Source: Larix sibirica (lineage: Eukaryota; Streptophyta; Pinopsida; Pinales; Pinaceae). Taken from it: a stretch of 15,226 nucleotides of DNA. Numbering within the stretch: the stretch's first letter is position 1; the number at the start of each line of letters is the position of its first letter. Of this stretch, positions 1 through 9,159 are shown one piece after another. Both the position numbers and the translations under genes were made by a program. The notes under the pieces are model-generated. The model did not search any database. It was not told where the DNA came from and was given only the letters and a program-made list of their open reading frames with translations. The DNA lies in contig NWUY0300020274.1 in the NCBI GenBank assembly GCA_004151065.3, forward strand, positions 19,647-34,872, in the 5' to 3' direction.

Positions 1-760
1 ATCTTTTCTACCTTTTTAGTTTTTGCTTGTTTTTCCATTTTTTCTATCTTTTTTTATTCATAGATCCATTTTCAAGTTCTTGTTTGTTTTTGTTTTTTTT
101 ATCATAAGAAGAGTGCCAAAATTACTTTAAAAATTGCCCAAAACCCTTAGATTTTTTACCAAAATTTTACCTTAAAAAAGTGCATTGGAAAGTGTGCCCC
201 AAAACCTTGCCTCGTTTTGCGTGCCAATCGCTACCCACTGTTTTTTACTGTTTTTCAGCATTTTGGAATTTCCAAAACAGTCCCAAAAATCTAGGAAAAA
301 AACCCCCTTTTTGCCCTACTCTTGTTTTGGAAAACGTGCACAATTTTTGTCTCGAAAAACATGCATTTTTTCAGCCATTTAGCCCCCTGTTTTCTGCTAT
401 TTTTCCTTAATTTACAGTTCTAGAAATCAGCCTAAAACAATAAAAAAATTTCCAAAAAAACATTTCAAATTTTTTTTACTTTCCTTGTAAAACATGCCAT
501 TTTTTTGCATTTTTTAGCTTGCTGGATTTTTGCTGATTTTCTGCTAATATACGGTTTTGGAAATTAGCCTAAAATAATAAAAAAATTCCGAGTTTTACCT
601 TGAAAAACGTGCCTACTTTGTCTTGAAAAGTGTGCATTTCCACATTTTTTAATAGTGCTGATTTTTTGCTTTAAATTTACTGTTTTGGGTCATTTTTCAT
701 TTCTTGGCATTCCTCTTCTTAATCCAATCCAATCACATTTCCATTTTTTACTTTCTCTTT
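1..760. repeat. T-rich degenerate tandem repeat block (about 145 bp unit)
   Basis: The + strand is very T-rich and built of related units. Copies start near 239, 387, 532 and 657, giving spacings of about 148, 145 and 125 bp. A unit carries a CTGxTTTTCTGCT-like stretch, then an AATTTACAGTTTTGGAAAT-like stretch, then CCTAAAACAATAAAAAAATT-like sequence in the two middle copies (about 431-451 and 568-588). A second motif, (C)TTGAAAAACGTGC with small changes, recurs at 170-183, 185-197, 325-339, 351-364, 483-498, 598-613 and 621-635. Units are diverged, so the array is old. I see no coding capacity: the short frames at 180-410 are low-complexity translation. It could be the U3 part of an LTR or a stand-alone satellite-like array; I cannot tell which. 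Confidence 0.6.
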
Positions 761-1336
761 GTTTTTTGACCTTGGTTGACCTTTTTTGACTTTTCTTGCT
801 TTCTCTTTGATTTTACTCTTCTCATCTTGCTTCCTCAATTTCCAAGTCATAAGTGAATTTGGTTTTATCTAACATTTTAATTAGCCTTTGTTGAGAGCTC
901 TTATCCACAGGTGAACAAGAAGACAAACAACAAGCGAAGAGCCCAAAGGCTGGCAAGCGAAAAACCAAACAAGCAAACCACCTTTTTGACAAGTTAAAAA
1001 ACCAAAAACATTGTAAAAAGTTGAATAAAAGCAAGTGGGATAACGGCTCCCACACCCCCACTTCTCCCATTTGGGGGAAGCCTGTATCGTCCATTGTCTA
1101 CTTTTGGTATTGTCTTTGCTTTATACGTGCAATTAGATTAGCCTTTAATTGCTAGATTAGTCAAAATTATTTTGCTAGTCTTGTTTCAATACTTGTCAAT
1201 TTTTTATATAAACTGTTGNATTCATATTGTCTTATGTTTCATGTTCGATCTAGTTATTATATTATATGATTGGATCTAATCTATGCATTGATGAAATATT
1301 GGAAGAAGTGTATTTCCTTTATTTCTTTGTGTGCAG
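761..1336. other. Gene-free segment with two adjacent hairpins; possible retroelement leader or LTR end
   Basis: No gene is supported. The stretch around 880-1080 is less T-rich than its surroundings. It has an A-rich run full of CAAG/CAAAC words (about 908-975), followed by two adjacent inverted repeats: GTGGGA with TCCCAC (1035-1053, loop 7) and CTTCTCCC with GGGGGAAG (1061-1080, loop 4, one G-T pair). From 1085 onward it is AT-rich. One base at 1219 is unresolved (n). Leader-like hairpins next to a T-rich repeat array would suit an LTR retroelement of another family, but no primer binding site or coding domain is seen nearby. Confidence 0.3.
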
Positions 1337-1420
1337 GATAACAAGTGTTTAGAGGCTGGAGCATAAGATCTAGGGACTACACCAGCTTGGATCTATGAAG
1401 GACAGCCATCTAGTAGCAAG
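1337..1420 (+). other. Exon-like 84-bp segment bounded by AG and GT
   Basis: A pyrimidine-rich run ending TTTGTGTGCAG lies immediately before 1337, and CAAG followed by GTATGC lies at 1417-1426, so both ends look like splice sites of the usual plant type. The segment is exactly 28 codons. In the frame starting at 1337 it reads as ordinary protein with a single TAA near the middle, ending in TTPAWIYEGQPSSSK. I do not recognise it. It could be a decayed internal exon or chance. No neighbouring exon was found. Confidence 0.2.
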
Positions 1421-2660
1421 GTATGCTTCATCCTTAGTCATATTTTGTATAATTGAATGGGAAATTGTTGGCATAACATCCTATTGTCTGTCTTGGGTGT
1501 TGGCCACACCAAACGGAGGTCTTACCTATCCGTAGGGAATATTTATCCATAACAAGTAGCATAGGTTCCCATAAACCTATTGTTCTCGGGGATTTAAACT
1601 GACCACGGCCTATTGTAACTTGACAACTATTAAAATTATAGTTTTAATAAAAATATTATTTGGGAATATCTACGTCTTTCCTCCATTTTTATCGTTTAGC
1701 TTCGTTTCTTTTTTATATTTTTTTTGCATTTCAGACATTGTACAATATGTAAATACATGGACTGTAAATATTATTTTCCTTTATTTATGTTTACTAACTT
1801 GTACATCATTCCAATTTTCATCTTTATTCATTAGCCATTCTGACGCTTTATTTTTCAAATTGAATTTGCTGCTATGTACAATTTTTAACAATATTTCATT
1901 TAATGCAGACAACTAAAATTATTGAGCTCATTTTCAGTAAACATCTAAAGTGCAAAATTTCAGCTTTATAAAGAAATACATATTTCATTAATGGAACTAA
2001 TGTTATATCTACCTTTTAATAAACTTGATATTGAACAAAATCATTAATTCCTTTTACATATTAAAAGAAGCGCATTAAATAAACTAAGGAATCATAAAAG
2101 TACTAATTATTGCTGCATTTTTCAACTAATGACTAAATGTTACTTTTTCAATAAATTTATTTCTTAACTCATTTTCTTCAATTTGTAAATATTTCACATT
2201 AATTTCCTTAGTCGATTTAATTAGTAAATGATTTTAATCTTTTGAAATTAATGCATGCATCATAATATTAGATAGTTTGCACATAGTTCTATTAATGTAC
2301 TAACAAACTTCAATTGTGATTGATTGTGCATGTATTCATGGTCATTTAATAACATAATTATTCACTTATGCATTTAGTTCCATTTGTTGACTTTCTGAAT
2401 CCTATATATCTAAGGGATCTAAACGCAACCCAAGATTCCATCCCCCTCTTCCACTTGACTAGCCCTCCAAGGGTGTTTTCAGTGTTTTTTCCTGAATCGT
2501 GTTGTTTTGAGCATCAACATCCTGCATGGCTTATTGTCCATAATACAAATTTTTCTTGTCATATATGAGTGAAAATTGTTGAACCTTGAGTTGTACATTC
2601 ATACTCATATGATTTGACCTCTTCCTTTATATATTCTTGGGGCTGTAATCTCAAAGTTCT
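1421..2660. other. AT-rich intergenic DNA with no recognisable gene
   Basis: From 1466 to about 1625 the sequence is less AT-biased. It starts TGTTGGCATAACA, which resembles the start of some Copia LTRs, and contains the inverted repeats GGTGT/ACACC (1496-1510) and ATAGGTT/AACCTAT (1561-1580). I found no matching second LTR. From 1626 to 2660 it is AT-rich; the open frames at 1620-1916 and 2368-2568 translate to low-complexity or unrecognisable peptides, and I do not regard them as genes. Confidence 0.5.
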
Positions 2661-2752
2661 GGGTGTTTTTCTTTTGTGGGTTGAGACAAATAAAAATTGC
2701 TTCTTTGGGTGTTTTTATTTTTGTGGGTTGAGACAAATTTAAAAAAAAATTC
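2661..2752 (+). repeat. 46-bp direct tandem duplication
   Basis: GGGTGTTTTTCTTTTGTGGG begins at 2661 and is repeated at 2707 with one substitution and a one-base insertion, followed in both copies by TTGAGACAAAT. The period is 46 bp. The second copy ends in an A-run that differs from the first. Both copies lie in otherwise unremarkable AT-rich DNA. Confidence 0.8.
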
Positions 2753-3127
2753 TTTCCCCATTCATATCCGCATTTGGACAAATTTACTTCAACTCTCCTT
2801 TGTTAAATAGTTATGTGGTTTCTATCCCTCAAAATGTATGGTTAGGATTTCCAACAATTTCATGTTTTGGAGGAAAATAGTTTTTAAGTCAAACTCACAC
2901 TGCAAGCAACAATGCAGGTGGATACAATGCTCAATCCCTCATTTTGATGTGGGTTTTTTTATCTATCTCCTCTTCTTATTCTCTAAAATTTCCTCAAGCC
3001 TTGTGGGTTTTAGGAACCGCATTGGGAAACCTTACAAAATACAAAAGGATATTCCATTATGGGTTTCAAGGAAATACAAAGGCACATAAATGGTCATCTA
3101 TAGGATTGTAGTCCTCAAATACATCAA
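2753..3127. other. Unassigned DNA upstream of the kinase pseudogene
   Basis: No recognised gene. An open frame at 2838-3089 on the + strand translates to a peptide with a hydrophobic middle (FFIYLLFLF). Because it lies directly 5' of the N-acetylglutamate kinase homology, it might hold remnants of that gene's poorly conserved chloroplast transit peptide or 5' untranslated region, but nothing in the sequence shows this. Confidence 0.25.
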
Positions 3128-3780
3128 GTTGGGGAGGACATCTTGGTAGAGGAATTTCCCTTCATTCATAAATTCCAAGGTAAGACCGTTGTATTGAAAT
3201 GTGGTGATGCAACAATGAAATAAGTGAATTTAAAAGATGGGGTTATTAAGGATATTGTTTTGTTATCTTGTGTTGGTTTGAGGATTTTTTTGTTCATGGT
3301 GGTGGTATTGAAATCAATGAATGGCTCAGGAAAGTGGGAATCCATCCCAATTTAAGAATGGATTCAAGGTCACAAATGTAGCCACAGTGGAGGTTGAGGA
3401 GATGGTTATAATGCGAAAATTGGATAAGTCATTTGTTTCTCCAATCAATAGGGTTGGGGGAAATGTTGTGCGGCTTTGTGGGAAAGATGGTTGGTTGATT
3501 ACTACAAGGTCAGTAGGGGTTGATTTGGTTTTGTTGGAGAAGTGGATTCTATTAATACTAGTGTATTAAGGGCCATTGTTAAGAATGGAGGAATTCCTAT
3601 GATTTCCCCCACTGCGGCCGATGAGAATGGCCAAGAATATAATATCAATGTTGATACTACTACATAGGAAATCACAACTTCTATGGGGCCAAAGAATCTC
3701 ATTCTCCTAACTGATGTGGAAGGATTACTTTTGGGAGTGGGAGGTTGTTGTTTCTTTGTCAAGCCAAACTCACATGGTAT
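3128..3780 (+). pseudogene. NAGK: N-acetyl-L-glutamate kinase pseudogene (plant chloroplast type), truncated
   Basis: The living enzyme phosphorylates N-acetylglutamate in arginine synthesis, is chloroplastic in plants, and is controlled by arginine and PII. Here the homology runs in pieces. From 3128 (frame 2) comes a PFIHKFQGKTVVLK segment, then VLLSCVGLR. The glycine-rich loop VHGGGIEIN follows in frame 1 at 3292. After another shift near 3347 come QFKNGFKVTN and LCGKDGWLIT in frame 0. After a third shift near 3515 come [31 protein letters not shown] and LILLTDVEG, again in frame 2. In-frame stops lie at 3221 (TAA) and 3665 (TAG). About 200 of the family's roughly 290 mature residues are covered; the match fades after 3722 and the C-terminal part is absent. 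No introns interrupt the homology, which fits a retrocopy or an intronless parent. The order and spacing of motifs make the family assignment strong. Confidence 0.9.
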
Positions 3781-4014
3781 CCTCCTCTATAAGGTGCATG
3801 ACACTTACTAGAGGAAGCCTCCAACCCTACCCTTCAACAGGGGTCAATGGACCAACTCTCTACTTGGAGAAAGATGCACCCTCATAAAGCCAAAGGAAGT
3901 GTTATTTTTATTTGGTAGGAGAGGAGAAGAGTAGGATTATTCATCCATACATGTAGATGCACTGCAAATTAAATCTTGAGATGATTTTGACTACCATATA
4001 GTTGTAGCCTAACA
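3781..4014. other. Unassigned DNA downstream of the kinase pseudogene
   Basis: The C-terminal third of the kinase would be expected here but is not found in any forward frame, so a deletion or rearrangement joins other DNA at about 3725-3790. I see no gene, repeat or RNA signature in this stretch. Confidence 0.4.
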
Positions 4015-4724
4015 ATGGCCTATACGCTAGGACGAGGGATATGGAAAAAGGAGGAATGCATGATGGTATGGATATTACTTCTATTGGCACCCTATAAAAA
4101 GGACCACGGGAGAAGAAATACTAGAGTTGTTCTCAGGGAAAAGATCGATATCCTTATCCCATTGGATATTAATCTATGCACGGTTCTGTTCGACACATCT
4201 ACATAATGGATATTTAGGAAGGTGCCAAAGGGCCTGTGTTTGTGATTATTTATGATGATGGGATTTCATGCCAAGGGAAAACTCGAACTATTGCATAAGG
4301 ACAAAACCAAAAAAAAACAAGAAACATATGATTTCAAAAGTGCCATAGAAATTAGTTCTCAAGAATTGATGGTGCCATGTTCTTTGGATTTACAAATCCA
4401 TTGGTTCAACATTTATTCTGTGAATTTGTTGAAAATTAAAATGGAACAATAAATCATAATATTGAAGATATTCATCATAATGGATACACTTTTTATTCAG
4501 GAGTTAGGAAACTTCCAGTTGCAACAATAGAAGGATCAATAAGAAAGAAATATTTGAAGATTGATAAGCAGAAGGTTGTTGGTGTAGCATGTCTAGACTC
4601 TCCTAAAGTTGACATGCATTGCGGTATTCTTACAGTTGTAAGGAGAATGGCACTAACAAAATTCATCCTTCTGGAAGCTTCAATATTGCATGGAAAATGG
4701 ATTGTTTGTGTCAAATACACTTAA
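4015..4724 (+). pseudogene. Decayed protein-coding region, unidentified; weak BRCT-like segment
   Basis: Several + strand pieces look like former coding sequence. One is 4015-4206. Another is a 21-codon piece at 4233-4295 beginning PVFVIIYDDGISCQGKTRT. The best is a stop-free 94-codon frame at 4440-4721 containing GVRKLPVATIEGSIRKKYLK, then KVVGVACLDSPKVDMHCG, then KFILLEASILHGKWIVCVKY, ending in TAA at 4722. The last segment (small residues, IL-x-GKWIV) resembles the tryptophan-containing C-terminal helix and strand of BRCT domains, but a single motif is not enough. Pieces change frame, so the region is not an intact gene. A 75-codon frame on the opposite strand at 4493-4720 is the shadow of this one. 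The function is not known. Confidence 0.4.
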
Positions 4725-6640
4725 CATTAAAGAGAATTAAAAATCATTAAATTCAGTTTATGTGTCAAAGCATGCAAATACTTTTCCTATTATTTTGATA
4801 GATAGAAAAGGTATAGCAAGTAGGCCATTTATTTTAGGTCAACCTTCTCTTATGAAGAAAAAAATTGGCAAGTTCACATGTTGGGCATGGGGGCACTATA
4901 GTTGGATTTAAAAACATAGGACCCAACATGGAAAACCATTCAACAACTCATAATCTTGGGAAGGGCATACTTTCAAGTTTTTAAGTAGATTCATATTTCC
5001 CACTATGATGCGTAGTACTAGATAAATTATAGGATGGTTCTAGCTTGGTTTTTCTATAAGAGAGGCTAAAGAAGTATTAAAAAATCCAAAGGATGATGAG
5101 GGAAATTTGAAACTGGACAAATCTAATCAGTTTAGTCCTCCAACTTGTGTTATTCCTTCACAGTCCATCCCTAAACTAATTATGAAGGATCAGATACTTT
5201 CTAAAGAATGTGGTTTGATCTCCTCATAATAAAATAAACAATATACTACCATTGAATCACTAGATGGAAATTCTGACAAGGTAGATCCAAATTCCATGGG
5301 TAAAGAATTAGCAAGTCAATGATAATTGTGTCTCTCCCACAAGTATCACCTTTCCTTTGATAATATTCTAGAAAGAAAATAACGAATATATATAAGAAGA
5401 TAATTAACATGCTTCTCATGATATTGAATATAATCCTTAAAATGAATCATTTAATAAACCCTATGTCGTTAGAATAAAACAGAAAATTATTTGAGGAAAT
5501 GTGTGTGATCTCTCATATTTATACTTGTGAGCGTCCATCCATGGGAAGTGGTTTGTTAGTTAGAAGACATGTTCCAATTCATAGTATGGGTATGTAAACT
5601 AATGTATTATGTGTAGATATTTCAACTGAAGTGAATACTCCTGAAAACTCATGTGTACTAGAGACAATTAAAAATATAGTGCCATTTTGCTCCTCTACAG
5701 ATATAAAACTGGAAAATTCTATGTGTGAAATATGTAAAATTGATAATACTATATGACACCCACCCTTAATAAAAATATGTCATTATGAGAAAATGCATCT
5801 TATGAAGGAAAACAATATACCCAAAATTTCCAGGCCATGTGACACTATAAAAATGAATCTTGGCATTAGACATGAGCTTTACAAATCATCCTTTTGTGAG
5901 ACCAAAGATGGTTTGAATGAAACTAATGGAGATTTTATCATGGTTGTTCCAAGTGATAAAGAGGATAATGAAGAGAGAGAGAGAGAGATTGATCTAGTAT
6001 ATATATTGCCATTGATTTAACTGCAGAATCAAAAGAGAAATTCTTTCCAAAAATAGTACAAATTGTAGATGGGGGTTTGGATTTGGGCATGCCTTTTGGA
6101 TCCAAATTTCATGTTAACTCAAGTGTTGAATTGGATAAATTTAGTTTTTCAAAAAAGGATCATAAAAGGGACTATCTAAGTACTTATAAGTAATATTATG
6201 TGGCCATAGACTGTGTTGTCCCAAACAGTTTTGAGGATGACAATTGTTCCAATGATGATGTCAAAAACAATTTATCTCATCTCAATGTAGTAGTGAGCTA
6301 CAAAATTCTTGTTTATGAAGTAATACCTTCATATGATATGCATACTTATGTGATACAAATGATGAGGAAAAACATCTAAAAAGAAAGAGCAGTTTACATT
6401 CAAAGATATATGATGTTAAAACCAATCCCGCATAATGTTGCATCTTGTGGACTGCAAGCGCTCCAAAGAGACTAATTTGGGAAATGATGACCAAGTTCAG
6501 TTTGAAGATGCCCCATGTGTTCCCACTATATCCAGGAGATAATAAATGGTCAAATGTGACTTGCTTGGATGAGACCTTGAAACCAAAGGCTATGAAATAT
6601 TTCATCATGAAAAGTGTTAGAGTGTAGACACTAAAGCTAA
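4725..6640 (+). pseudogene. Decayed coding-like region, unidentified (continuation)
   Basis: The stretch has no intact gene but keeps showing moderate stop-free + strand pieces in changing frames. These are: 4753-4908 (52 codons, with GIASRPFILGQPSLMKKK); 5062-5226 (55 codons, hydrophilic, with KNPKDDEGNLKLDKSNQF); 5793-6018 (Lys, Glu and Asn rich, running into an AG microsatellite); a frame-shifted continuation with IDLTAESKEKFFPK and IVDGGLDLGMPFGSKFH (about 6013-6190); and 6445-6624. The composition resembles linker regions of a large plant protein rather than a transposon polyprotein. No reverse transcriptase, transposase or protease motif was found. Whether all pieces come from one gene with the flanking fragments is inference from strand and spacing. 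Confidence 0.3.
5972..5988 (+). repeat. (AG)n microsatellite
   Basis: Seventeen bases of uninterrupted alternating A and G. In the surrounding open frame they encode an Arg-Glu run, so the repeat may have expanded within former coding sequence. Confidence 0.85.
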
Positions 6641-7830
6641 AGAAGTCTAGTGCCTTATGGGATCAATATTGTGTTGATGATGCACAACCTAGCATCTTAG
6701 AAACAAGTGGTATATGAAACCTTCATGAGGAGGGTAATGATGCTTATTCAACTCAACAATATAGCATTTGTTGAGAAATGTTTTGAATAAAATACTAGGA
6801 ACAAGGTATTATATTTATGGATATGTATCTCATTGTCATCTCACTAATAATAATGGTTTTCTTAGTACATTTGTGGAAGGATGTATTTTAGTTGACAAAA
6901 ATTTAGATATAAAGTCACATAAAAGGTATTGTGGGAATTCAACTAATAAAGATAGTTCTCAAGAGAGATATACCTCTTCGGTTGAATATAAGCTACCCAT
7001 TTCCAAGATATTGTTAAACAAAGTCTTGATTATGGGTTTCTTGAACAAGCTTTGGATGCCTCTGTAGGAACTTCTTAGGATAAGAAAGTCCAAAATTATG
7101 ACATTTTCTGGAATGCAACACATGGTATCACATACCTTTAGTGATTTGGAATTGGCTTCATGTATAACTATTAGCATAAGTAGTCATCATGTAATATTTG
7201 ATATCCCCAATGCAACTATAAGAAAGGAAAACTTGAATCAAGATAAATATGTTAAAGTTGGGTCATATTGTCAAAGTGAATCAATAGATATGTTGAACAA
7301 AGAATCAAAGGGTATTTTTCCAATTTTGACATTTTCAAATGTACTACCTTCTACTCTAAAGGATGAAGTTGTTGAGAATAATGATTCTAGGGATCGTTCT
7401 TTGTTAAGGAAAGAATCAGATGTCAACAATTTAGAACCAATAAATTGTACTCAAGAAGATATTATAATAAATATAAATGACTCCACTGATGGAAATAAAA
7501 GAGAAATGGACTCTACTAATATTGTAGGTTTATATGAGCATCCTATTCCATATCTTTCCCTGTTGCTGAGTGTTCGGAAAAATACGTTCATCTCTATGTT
7601 GTATGTGGTCTTCTACAAGAGAGGGAAATAATTATTTCATGTACAAGGTGGTGATTGGAGAGGCATCATGCAATTATTCATGTCCACTCGGTTGCACAAG
7701 ATTTATTCTTCCAGATGCAAAATATTACATTGAGATAAAGTCTGCATTTGATAAATATGGAATATAACTCATAGCAAGTGGGCATAACCTTATTATACTT
7801 GAATTCATTAGAATTCATGATCTAATAGAT
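6641..7830 (+). pseudogene. Decayed coding-like region with a 177-codon open frame, unidentified
   Basis: The longest clean frame in the left half is 7098-7631, starting at ATG. It is rich in Ser, Asn, Asp and Lys, with segments such as TLKDEVVENNDSRDRSLLRK, and has no recognised domain. Near its end the likely reading moves between frames. Frame A gives CSEKYVHLYVVCG; a frame one base away (7570-7764) gives STREGN, then FMYKVVIGEASCNYSC and GCTRFILPDAK; past the stop at 7765 come LIASGHNLIILEFIRIHD. The alternating hydrophobic pattern of that tail resembles a beta-propeller strand set, but this is weak. A shorter frame at 6768-7064 precedes it. It probably belongs to the same dead gene as the fragments from 4015 onward. 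I cannot name the family. Confidence 0.35.
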
Positions 7831-8036
7831 GGTGTGATAGCAAGAGAGAACACATTGACCCTTATGATATCATACTCCCTGCATACCACTAGGATCCTCC
7901 CTATTTTCAACTATTTCCTTCGATCTCTTCTATCAAACATATCCTCTAGCCAGACTCAGGACAAGGGCTTGTTCGTTGTGTTTTTTTATCACAACCTTGA
8001 TTTTCTATGTCAAGTTACTATCATCTACAATCCTTG
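7831..8036. other. Flank immediately upstream of the retrotransposon
   Basis: This is the pre-insertion DNA left of the 5' LTR. It is pyrimidine-rich and carries an open frame (7834-8088) that crosses into the LTR, so that frame is not a gene. The five bases before the LTR are CCTTG; I could not find a matching target-site duplicate after the 3' LTR, whose end is uncertain. Confidence 0.4.
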
Positions 8037-9008
8037 TGATGCAGGAGCATCGATTCAAGGCTATCAGATGTGCCTCATTAAAGGATAGCCATTAGAGTTG
8101 GAATTCAAAAGTGCAAGTGGAAGGTTCCAATGAAGGGTGGGTTTCTGACATATTGGAAGCCAATGAATCAAAAGCATTGTATCGGAGGATTGTGGTGATA
8201 GATTATTTGTGGGAGGATGATGGGATGAAACCTGATATCGTATTTGGAGTTCTATATCGGAATTTCGGGCATTGGGGGCAAAAACCGATGTATTGGGAGC
8301 GATGCATTGGGTATATTATGTCGGGATTGCTACATCGGAGATATGTCATAGAAGAGTATGCGGTAAGAGTCGATAGGTCAAATCCAATGAATCGGAGAGC
8401 CAAGGACCAAAGGTTCCCAATGAAGCTGAGGAGCCAATAATAGAGAGGGTCCAAAGGCTGAGAAATTTATGGCAATTTATTACAGTTTGTACATAAATAA
8501 ATGAAGGATTTTGATGCCATCAACCGTACGATTGAGGTCTAGTTTTGGCTGAGGATCAAATATCTCAACTTAAATTCTCATTTAATTTTATTAATTTGAA
8601 AAAATCCATATTTAATGAACCAGAGAAGAGAAGGCACACAAAGTGTAAGGAAGCTTCTGGAGGAGAGGTGGTGGGAATATTCTAGAGAGGGCCTCCAAAA
8701 GAAGAAGATACAGGGGATAGAGAATAGAGAATACAGTGGGGAGAATGGATCATAGAAGGGATAATAGGAAGAGAAAAGAGAGTTATTTTGGCATGTAATT
8801 TTGTTGTAAAACCACTTGATACTGAGACTAAGGGTTAAAAATTGAGACTCCGTGTTTGGGAGCACACTGTAAATGTACATATTTATGATTTCGTGAAATA
8901 CTGAGGAACATTTTCTTATTATCCCAATCCTTTGAGGTTATGTGTTGCTTTTTTGCGATTATGTGTTGTCTATTTGCATGCTTTGACTAGAATCCATCGT
9001 AGGCTGCA
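8037..9008 (+). repeat. 5' long terminal repeat
   Basis: It starts TGATGCAGGAGCAT, shared exactly with 13717-13730, and probably ends at the CA at 9007-9008, just before the primer binding site. The U3 part has recurring ATCGG and ATTGGG words (8181, 8256, 8271, 8292, 8335, 8390). A purine-rich tract runs 8610-8790. Two blocks match the 3' LTR well: 8551-8660 with 14356-14463, and 8811-8880 with about 14550-14645. Relative to the 3' copy, U3 near 8050-8110 appears shortened, and the purine tract appears longer. The GGGAGCACACTGTAAATGTA segment at about 8858-8877 is conserved between copies and looks like the polyadenylation region. Confidence 0.85.
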
Positions 9009-9015
9009 AAAATTG

Positions 9016-9029
9016 TAGTATTAGAGAAG
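9016..9029 (+). other. Primer binding site, degenerate, initiator-tRNA-Met type
   Basis: TAGTATTAGAGAAG lies directly after the 5' LTR. It differs from the standard plant initiator-Met primer site TGGTATCAGAGC by a G-to-A and a C-to-T change, then a C-to-A. It sits about 7 bases after the presumed LTR end, a little farther than usual; a two-base insertion inside the site would explain this equally well. First-strand cDNA synthesis would start here in a living copy. Confidence 0.65.
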
Positions 9030-9159
9030 AAAGTGTCATGTGATTATGAAAAATTCCAGGTGAGGGAAAGTTTTGGGTGGAATTGTTCCAAGGATTTACA
9101 GTTCTAGTAGAGACATTATTGGGTATAATTATAAAAAAGAAGGCTATGAGAAAGAAAGA

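Noticed and set aside
900-911. TTATCCACAGG resembling a bacterial DnaA box
   Set aside because: The window is plant nuclear DNA with plant retrotransposons; a single nine-base match carries no meaning here.
822-1094. 90-codon open frame on the minus strand
   Set aside because: It covers the hairpin region and A-rich run; the translation shows no recognisable domain and the frame has no supporting context.
1620-1916. 98-codon hydrophobic open frame
   Set aside because: The Phe/Leu/Ile-rich translation is what T-rich DNA gives by chance; no topology or motif supports a membrane protein.
3502-3762. 86-codon minus-strand open frame
   Set aside because: It is antisense to the kinase pseudogene, whose plus-strand homology explains the sequence.
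6282-6608. 108-codon minus-strand open frame
   Set aside because: It is antisense to plus-strand coding-like pieces (6445-6624) and has no recognisable motif.
8111-8440. 109-codon open frame inside the 5' LTR
   Set aside because: It lies entirely within U3, the equivalent 3' LTR region is not open, and the translation follows the repeated ATCGG words.
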